DNA from: Candidatus Cloacimonadota bacterium
GTDB taxonomy: Bacteria > Cloacimonadota > Cloacimonadia > Cloacimonadales > Cloacimonadaceae
Assembly: GCA_017994635.1 (NCBI GenBank)
Contig: JAGOKK010000004.1
Location: 1-50,708 of the forward strand
DNA length: 50,708 bases
Direction of reading: 5' to 3'
Part shown: piece by piece, positions 46,101-50,708 of the stretch
Numbering within the stretch: position 1 is the stretch's first letter
Layout of the letters: the number at the start of each line of letters is the position of its first letter
Made by a program: the position numbers and the translations under genes
The notes under the pieces: model-generated
What the model was told of the DNA's origin: nothing
Seen by the model: only the letters and a program-made list of their open reading frames with translations
The model's database searches: none

Positions 46101-49100
46101 ATTATTCACAATCCCCGTAAGGTAACTGGTGTTATATGCAGCCAATTCAGATTCATTGAGTATTCTGCCACCAGCGTCACGCACGAAGAAATCCTGCCAT
46201 TTATTGCCTATCACTGAGGCATCTGCGATATAGACCCGGGCTGGAGAATCACACTGCAGCCAGATGCGGGCATATGAGATCTTTTCCAGGCTGGGCGGTG
46301 CCCCAGTCTGATAGCTGTTTACGATCGTGAAAGCTTCAGGATCGCTAAGTGGTATGCGGTAAAGCACCCAACCGTCATGGTTTTGCCCTGTGGTATCGGC
46401 CAGAGAGATACTGTAGCTAAAGTATCGGTCCAGATTGTCGAGAACACCGTCTGCATCCAGATCCTCGGTATCCAACACGCGGTTACCTTCAGAACCATTG
46501 ATATCGGGGTAATCGCCATAAGCGTCCATTTGAGTGCCAGCCAGATCAAAGGGATCGTGCCCCGGTTCGCCATGGACAATGCCATCCAGACCGATATCCT
46601 CATCCAGAGTAAGAACGCCGTCCTGATTTGCATCCTCGGTATCGGGTACACCGGGTCTGCCATATTCTGTGTAGAAATCCTCGTTTATATCCCCCAAATC
46701 CACTGTGAGGGTTACGTTCGGTCTATCTTCGTTTTGGGGTTTGTCCACCTTTACCAATAGTTCGATATACTTCTTCTCTGAAAAATCAAGCTGATTGCCC
46801 AGATACTTCATCACCCCGCTCCAGCTTTGCACTCCGCTTCCTGGCATATACAGCGTACTGGGCCAATGCCTTAGCGCGAGTACGGTGGCGGTCTCGCGTC
46901 GTTCGCGCTCAGTGAGGGTGGCCGGGTCTTCGATCTGTTCGCGGCGAATGTTTTTGGGATTGTACCAATTCATTCTTCCCTTGGCCAGGGCAGTACCATA
47001 GGGTTTGCTACCCAGTACCCAGGTGGAAATGGTTACTCCTAGAGGATACGAATCCATGATGGCTTCCATGTCGTCCACATAGGATACCTTACGCTTGGAA
47101 TCTGCATCGCCATAGATATTGGGGATAGTATAGGCTACTTCTCCGGAGAGAGATATCTCGCTGGCTTTGGTGGTGGAGATCAGCGGCAGGGCATCGATCC
47201 AGCGAGTGATGAAGGCTGGTTTGAAGCCAATGGTGCCGTCAAGGTTCGCCAGCCACATTTGGATGTTTTCGTTGCCAATGCGGGGACGCTTGTCAGAAAC
47301 CGTTTCAGAACGATAGATCAGGGTGCCACCGAGTTTGGCGAAGTCAGTAAACTGCCAATCTGCTCGCATCCCCGCCAGGGTTTTTCGGGTTACATCAAAC
47401 ATCGAGCGATTCTCATAATCGATCTCGATCTTGGCGTCGGGATCCTTGCCTGCAGCAGTGAGGAATGTGATGCGGCCAAAATCGTAATCCACCAGGTAAT
47501 CTACGTTCTCTTTTTGATCGATGCCGTTTACCCTTACGCGCACGCTACCCTTCAGGATGCCACTTTGGGAGAGTTCAATGGCTTCGCGGCCAATTTTCCC
47601 TTTTACAGATAAGTAAAACTTCAGATTCTGATAGTTTACGGCTTCGTGTTCCTTTTCATAGATCTCCACTTCGCCAAGAGGACGGAAAGGTTCCAGAAAA
47701 GGAAACACCACCAGGCCGGAGGATAGCTTTACTGTGGCGTCATCGCCATTGATAATGCCATCTCCGCTACTGTCCAGGCGCAGATAATCCGTATAAGTGA
47801 TCATCCCCCCCACACTCAAAGAATCGGGAAGATTGTAATTTCTGGTGTTATCAGAGTTTAGAGTATATATATCCAGCAAAAAGCCTTCGCTCTTGACATT
47901 GGTTTTGTTCATGTTGTACACGTTGCGCATCTGGTATCGCCAAACGTTATCAGGATCGTCCGAATCCGGTTCCTGATTCTTCTTGCGAATCACGAAGGGA
48001 TAGATCATCTCGTTATCCGGAAGTTCGTGTTCCACTTCATAATCCGCGGAGTATACCATGCTGCCATCGCGGCGTTCGTAGATCACAGCCAGAGTGGCCT
48101 GACGATTCAGGGTCTTCAATACAGTAATGAAGCCGGCGTCATAGTCCGTAATGTAATCCGTGCCTTCCACGAGTTTCTCATAGCGAGGAACATAGGACGT
48201 GTAGCTATTTACCCAGACGGTATCGCCAATTGCCAGGGGTTGGTCATTGGTAGTGATGGCATCATCGTAATACAGATTCATGCTACCATATTCGGGGAGT
48301 AGGTTCGCATTTTTGATAATCCAGGAGCCATCAGGGGCAGTCTTCACAGCATTATCGATCCATCCGCTGGGGTTACTCCCGATATCCGCTTCACTATATA
48401 GATCGTACAAAGAAGTGGGATCGGCCAGGAAATACATGGTGCGGGGAGCGTAATCCCTGCTGCGGAATACCACGCTGTCAGCCTGGGATTGCCCTACGTA
48501 GGACATTGTATTTTTCTGTCCCTCTTCCTTGGAAGCTATCACCGAGAGATCCAGATCGCCATATTTGAACTTGCTGGTTATCCCGAAAAGTCCCTGTGAA
48601 CTGGTACTATAGCTGATGTACTTGCTGCCGGTCAGGCTCAATGTGATGTTACCGGCTTCCACGCTCTGGACTACCTCATCTTCATCGCCAGTGTATCTGA
48701 TATTTACATTGTTAGGATCAAAAAGCTGATCATCCTGATTGGAATTGTATTTCAGGTTTACAGCGATCTTTTCACCAATCGTTCCCGTTAGTCGCAGGTT
48801 CGTCTCCTGCTCCATCTTGATATCCAGAGTGCTGCGGTTTTCAGTTTCATAGATGGGGATCTGTTTACGTTTGGTGCTGCTAACTTGCATGCTGATCTTT
48901 TGAGTGCCGTCCAGATTCAACCTGCCTGCCTTGTTACCCAATACACGCTGCACAGCCTTGGGGATGGCGATGGCAGGCAGATCCAGCACGAATTCACCGA
49001 TGAGGCCTCCGGTACTTACTTCTGTGCTCTGCGTTACCTGTTTTACGTTTGTATTCAGCGACTTACGAAATGAATGCGCCCGCATGTTGGCCAGATAGGC

Positions 49101-49385
49101 ATCAAAGGAAAGCGGAATATCCGGGATCAGTTTCTGCCCTGCTAGTATGGTGGAGATGATTACCTGTTGTTTCTCAAAATCCACTTTCTCGGTGCGCTCA
49201 ATGGCCATGGAGGGGATCTCGTATGGCTTATTGCGATATACGTTTAGCCCCTTATCCAGCTTATAAATATCCGCCTTATTGTTGATGAGGGGATAGTAAC
49301 CCGGAAGATACAGCCTGGGCTCGAAAGTGTTGGCCAGAATGGCCAGAGGAATCAGGCAGAGCAGGATAAGGATCCGGATTTTCAT
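43149..49385 (-). CDS. SprA/Sov-like type IX secretion outer-membrane translocon
   Basis: 2078 residues, signal peptide MKIRILILLCLIPLAILA. The N-terminal third has the hallmark of SprA (Sov in Porphyromonas): LKYNSNQDDQLFDPNNVNIR followed by YTGDEDEVVQSVEAGN, then repeated beta-strand pairs such as QGLFGITSKFKYGDLDLSVIAS. The remainder is a very large beta-barrel ending in SLGVWVEVNL. SprA forms the giant barrel through which type IX cargo crosses the outer membrane. A lysine/glutamate-rich stretch (residues about 1635-1778, DNA 44050-44480) interrupts it. The start overlaps the coaX stop by 4 bases. Shorter than Bacteroidetes SprA (about 2400). Confidence 0.82.
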   Translation of the reverse strand: MKIRILILLCLIPLAILANTFEPRLYLPGYYPLINNKADIYKLDKGLNVYRNKPYEIPSMAIERTEKVDFEKQQVIISTILAGQKLIPDIPLSFDAYLANMRAHSFRKSLNTNVKQVTQSTEVSTGGLIGEFVLDLPAIAIPKAVQRVLGNKAGRLNLDGTQKISMQVSSTKRKQIPIYETENRSTLDIKMEQETNLRLTGTIGEKIAVNLKYNSNQDDQLFDPNNVNIRYTGDEDEVVQSVEAGNITLSLTGSKYISYSTSSQGLFGITSKFKYGDLDLSVIASKEEGQKNTMSYVGQSQADSVVFRSRDYAPRTMYFLADPTSLYDLYSEADIGSNPSGWIDNAVKTAPDGSWIIKNANLLPEYGSMNLYYDDAITTNDQPLAIGDTVWVNSYTSYVPRYEKLVEGTDYITDYDAGFITVLKTLNRQATLAVIYERRDGSMVYSADYEVEHELPDNEMIYPFVIRKKNQEPDSDDPDNVWRYQMRNVYNMNKTNVKSEGFLLDIYTLNSDNTRNYNLPDSLSVGGMITYTDYLRLDSSGDGIINGDDATVKLSSGLVVFPFLEPFRPLGEVEIYEKEHEAVNYQNLKFYLSVKGKIGREAIELSQSGILKGSVRVRVNGIDQKENVDYLVDYDFGRITFLTAAGKDPDAKIEIDYENRSMFDVTRKTLAGMRADWQFTDFAKLGGTLIYRSETVSDKRPRIGNENIQMWLANLDGTIGFKPAFITRWIDALPLISTTKASEISLSGEVAYTIPNIYGDADSKRKVSYVDDMEAIMDSYPLGVTISTWVLGSKPYGTALAKGRMNWYNPKNIRREQIEDPATLTERERRETATVLALRHWPSTLYMPGSGVQSWSGVMKYLGNQLDFSEKKYIELLVKVDKPQNEDRPNVTLTVDLGDINEDFYTEYGRPGVPDTEDANQDGVLTLDEDIGLDGIVHGEPGHDPFDLAGTQMDAYGDYPDINGSEGNRVLDTEDLDADGVLDNLDRYFSYSISLADTTGQNHDGWVLYRIPLSDPEAFTIVNSYQTGAPPSLEKISYARIWLQCDSPARVYIADASVIGNKWQDFFVRDAGGRILNESELAAYNTSYLTGIVNNQKNSNHYTSPPGTVYIEEKRESNESALSLDIANLQSSHQVVLRQRMLDSYNLLAYEGLRYWVYPEAMPGAFAHDLEVFFRIGADSLNYYEVSKKVPVVAYMSKMDQNSWSELSFDLQDITALKELDTNASSDTLIVGDTTYFYRGRPTLTAIRELYLGVKNPRTDTQNAPYSGTVFFNDMRVTNPYQEVGIAQRISLNTKLADLATVDMEYESKSENFNPVIQRGRQNSFTSTESFRITNKVFVNKFFPNSWGLDIPVTLRRETTSGSPRYRANSDLLIDNLPNPEDRERERTETQVYYADFGYSMRNQTTNKILLYSLGKLTLSGNMEKRENHSATTIDSTTSWRGTMGYNLNFASDKVSFPILGNYRLGFFPSSFSNSFTLSNNRPQSWNWELREGVYDWHRRTQIVETKLFTSDNNATWPITSDLSLSARYNTKRDLLQKVYFQDINIGKQTEFVQDFGLNYSPNYLPRVMQVSSAVTARFTDMMRKYYETQEGTQVEVFQRDGNSNRSIRANVSLQNSTILTAWASKMRSKRGDSVRPKDPDFKEDRDYMSDGDLKEPELSPEEQKKLDRIEEDNKKREEQKLKELEQKKLEEQKRKEEEQKRLDEEKQKDAEEPKDGEYEASTDEDLKEYEGKTEEELKEDSGGFMEMPSETELLNPDEKTPADSTRKEEKKPGINPVLLLVEYMARIKNITASYQNSYTMNYTRKSNLPPFSFQIGMPHTVERDFLDAIGNDNTITLSSGLFLGRNLDSTLNFAHSFNRRYSTASQQNTATTFPDFTLSLMNWEPWLGISRFLQGARLNTGFQYTTRASGDIDWVKPKQESVTISMSPLIGFTGNIMQKLSTNLSFSMSHTTNTSDMDTYDIVKTSDTQSLNGNLSYSFTQGRGFTIPFTGKKIHIKNQLSASMGINYENSEDVTKGRENSQVDRSNSRLAFTPGATYQFDQNIRGGLTSSYEITTDRKRDDGSRIFSLGVWVEVNL
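44050..44480 (-). other. lysine/glutamate-rich charged insertion in the SprA-like protein
   Basis: Encodes about 140 residues that are mostly K, E, Q and D, with repeated KEEEQKR-, KKLEEQ-like units and an acidic tail. Predicted coiled coil then disorder, within a protein otherwise of membrane barrel type. Confidence 0.75.
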
Positions 49386-50185
49386 GAAGCGTTGTTTTCC
49401 TGCTCGATGAGACGCATCAGAGCAAGGTAAAATCCTTTTAGTGTATGCTGAGCATCATGGATGTAAGAATTCGGCATGAGGGGTTGAATCACTCCAGCCA
49501 ATCCTCCCGTGAGGATCACCTGGTAGGGCCCCCACTGAGCGTAGCCTTCAGATATCTGGTCTATAAAGGCATGGATCATTAGCGCATGTCCGCGCACAAT
49601 ACCGCTTAGCATCGCGTCATGTGTGTTATTCCCCAGGATACACCCGGGGGCTTCCAGATTGATTTTAGACAATTGGGCTGCCTTCTCAAATAGATGCGCC
49701 GCCGCGGTCTTCATACCCGGTGCGATTACCACTCCGGCGTATAGACCGGACCCGTTGATGAGCTGAATAGTGGTGGCTGTGCCGAGATCCACCACGAGAG
49801 AACTACCCTGATAGAGCTGCCAGGCAGCAAAGGCGTTTGCCACCAAATCCGCGCCCACAACGGAGGGATTCTCGATCAAATAGCCAAGCCCCAAAGGCGA
49901 AAGACCATTGATCTCATACAGCCTGGCGGGGCTGTACCGGGCAAACATTTGCTTTAGTACCACACTCATGAGGGGCACCACTGAGCCCAAGGCTACAAAC
50001 GGGATGGAGCAATAATGCGGCAGCGCGGTGAGGAATTGCTGATGAAGCGACTCCACACTGCAATCAGTATCCGTTACCAGGCGACATAAATCTTTCACTT
50101 CGCCGGAATAGAACACTGCGCACACTATATTGGTATTGCCGATATCCACGATCAGGACAGGGCTCTTTTCCGCACTAAATGGCAT
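49382..50185 (-). CDS. coaX: type III pantothenate kinase
   Basis: First step of CoA synthesis: ATP-dependent phosphorylation of pantothenate, type III (ASKHA fold). 267 residues. IVDIGNTN (D14) is the phosphate-binding loop. GADL (111-114, D113 catalytic) and VVDLGTATTI (D133 region) are the other two family sites; GADL is a variant of the usual GADR. The start at 50185 has AGGA about 4-5 bases upstream. It is coupled by a 4-base overlap to the SprA-like gene. Confidence 0.92.
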   Translation of the reverse strand: MPFSAEKSPVLIVDIGNTNIVCAVFYSGEVKDLCRLVTDTDCSVESLHQQFLTALPHYCSIPFVALGSVVPLMSVVLKQMFARYSPARLYEINGLSPLGLGYLIENPSVVGADLVANAFAAWQLYQGSSLVVDLGTATTIQLINGSGLYAGVVIAPGMKTAAAHLFEKAAQLSKINLEAPGCILGNNTHDAMLSGIVRGHALMIHAFIDQISEGYAQWGPYQVILTGGLAGVIQPLMPNSYIHDAQHTLKGFYLALMRLIEQENNAS

Positions 50186-50708
50186 AGTTCCTGCTCAATT
50201 TTAGATTTTGTGAATACAAAAATAAATATGGGTTTGTAACCGCTTACTAAAATGCCAAGGTCGGTAAATATGTCAATGGAATTATCAATACTTCTCAATC
50301 CTGATCCGACAGCGATGATCTGACATTTGCCCTTGGCACCGGTTAAGTCTTCAAATAGAGTGCCTGCGCTTGCGCTTCTATTCATCTGCTATCATTACAC
50401 TTAGACATGTATTCACTCAGAGATCACAGGTGGAGTCAATGCATTGTTGATACTTGGCTACATGCAGCATCTACTCCGCGTATCTTGCCCCCTCTGATGA
50501 CATGAACTCCACTCATAGGCCACCTGAACCCCACCCGAACTGGATTCAGGAGGAGTTCAAGAAGGGTTCGGGTGGCGTTCCTGCTGAAAGTGGGCACCAC
50601 TCAACCCTGATGTAGAGACACAAACACACTCCCCAATCTTCGCAAAGCCCTATATGGGATAAACAATCATAGCTCACACCTGTAAGGGCTATCTTACGGT
50701 TCACCCTC
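50186..50708. other. non-coding right end
   Basis: No gene called. Contains a TTGACA-type -35 on the minus strand (complement of 50271-50276) with a poor -10, perhaps for coaX, and palindrome copy B. The only frame (50152-50385, -, 77 codons) lacks a ribosome site and overlaps coaX, so it was rejected. Confidence 0.6.
50521..50580. repeat. dispersed palindromic intergenic element, copy B
   Basis: The reverse complement agrees with 15002-15061 at 55 of 60 bases. Outer arms CCACCCGAAC (50531-50540) and GTTCGGGTGG (50566-50575) pair perfectly. Confidence 0.75.

Noticed and set aside
50152-50385. 77-codon gene upstream of coaX
   Set aside because: It has no ribosome binding site, overlaps coaX by 34 bases and looks like leader sequence.
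1-50708. tRNA, rRNA, transposase or phage genes
   Set aside because: No cloverleaf, rRNA signature, DDE or integrase motif was noticed; a covariance search could still find small RNAs.

Overview
The window reads as a piece of a Gram-negative, anaerobic bacterium of the FCB group, most likely a Cloacimonadota (Candidatus Cloacimonas-like) genome. This is inferred from gene content and has not been checked by any search. The pointers are a full Raetz-pathway block with an LpxC-FabZ fusion, a two-subunit glycine decarboxylase, a four-subunit ferredoxin-dependent 2-oxoacid oxidoreductase, ATP-type PEP carboxykinase, a Bacteroidetes-like serine palmitoyltransferase, and large secreted proteins ending in the NPFNP-type FlgD/type IX sorting domain beside a SprA-like outer-membrane translocon.

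Layout. 1-567 is non-coding, with nested inverted repeats and four copies of a 9-mer. 580-2055 (+) is a secreted double-Cache protein. 2290-14670 is a long minus-strand array that transcription would enter at the ferredoxin end: korD-korA-korB-korC, pyrE (with an N-terminal DUF2007-like domain), a methyltransferase, rnhB, a ~300 bp gap, gcvPA-gcvPB, skp, lpxD, lpxC-fabZ, lpxA. Most of these genes overlap or are separated by fewer than 12 bases. 15158-21469 is a second minus-strand array: small membrane protein, surE, pcm, a degenerate cyclic-nucleotide-binding protein, an AI-2E-family permease, serine palmitoyltransferase and pckA, closed by a strong hairpin. A small outer-membrane beta-barrel (21707-22309, -) has its own terminator and is divergent from a soluble TPR histidine kinase (22688-24637, +).

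24879-49385 is the secretion and surface part. Two tandem gingipain-like C25 proteases (+) are each followed by a clear terminator. Then, on the minus strand, come a pilin-like small protein, a beta-propeller protein, a 2314-residue repeat adhesin and the SprA/Sov-like translocon. Type III pantothenate kinase (coaX) overlaps the translocon start by 4 bases. Four of these proteins end in the same C-terminal sorting-domain type, so translocon and presumed cargo lie together.

Intergenic regions carry a dispersed palindromic element: copies at 15002-15061 and 50521-50580 agree at 55 of 60 positions in opposite orientation, with a related core at 32579-32595. No tRNA, rRNA, CRISPR array, transposase or phage gene was seen. 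Most suggestive items: a type IX-like translocon with four presumed cargos in one locus, a sphingolipid-type synthase inside a surE-pcm operon, the DUF2007-PyrE fusion, the palindrome family, and the unusual repeat-rich region at the left end.
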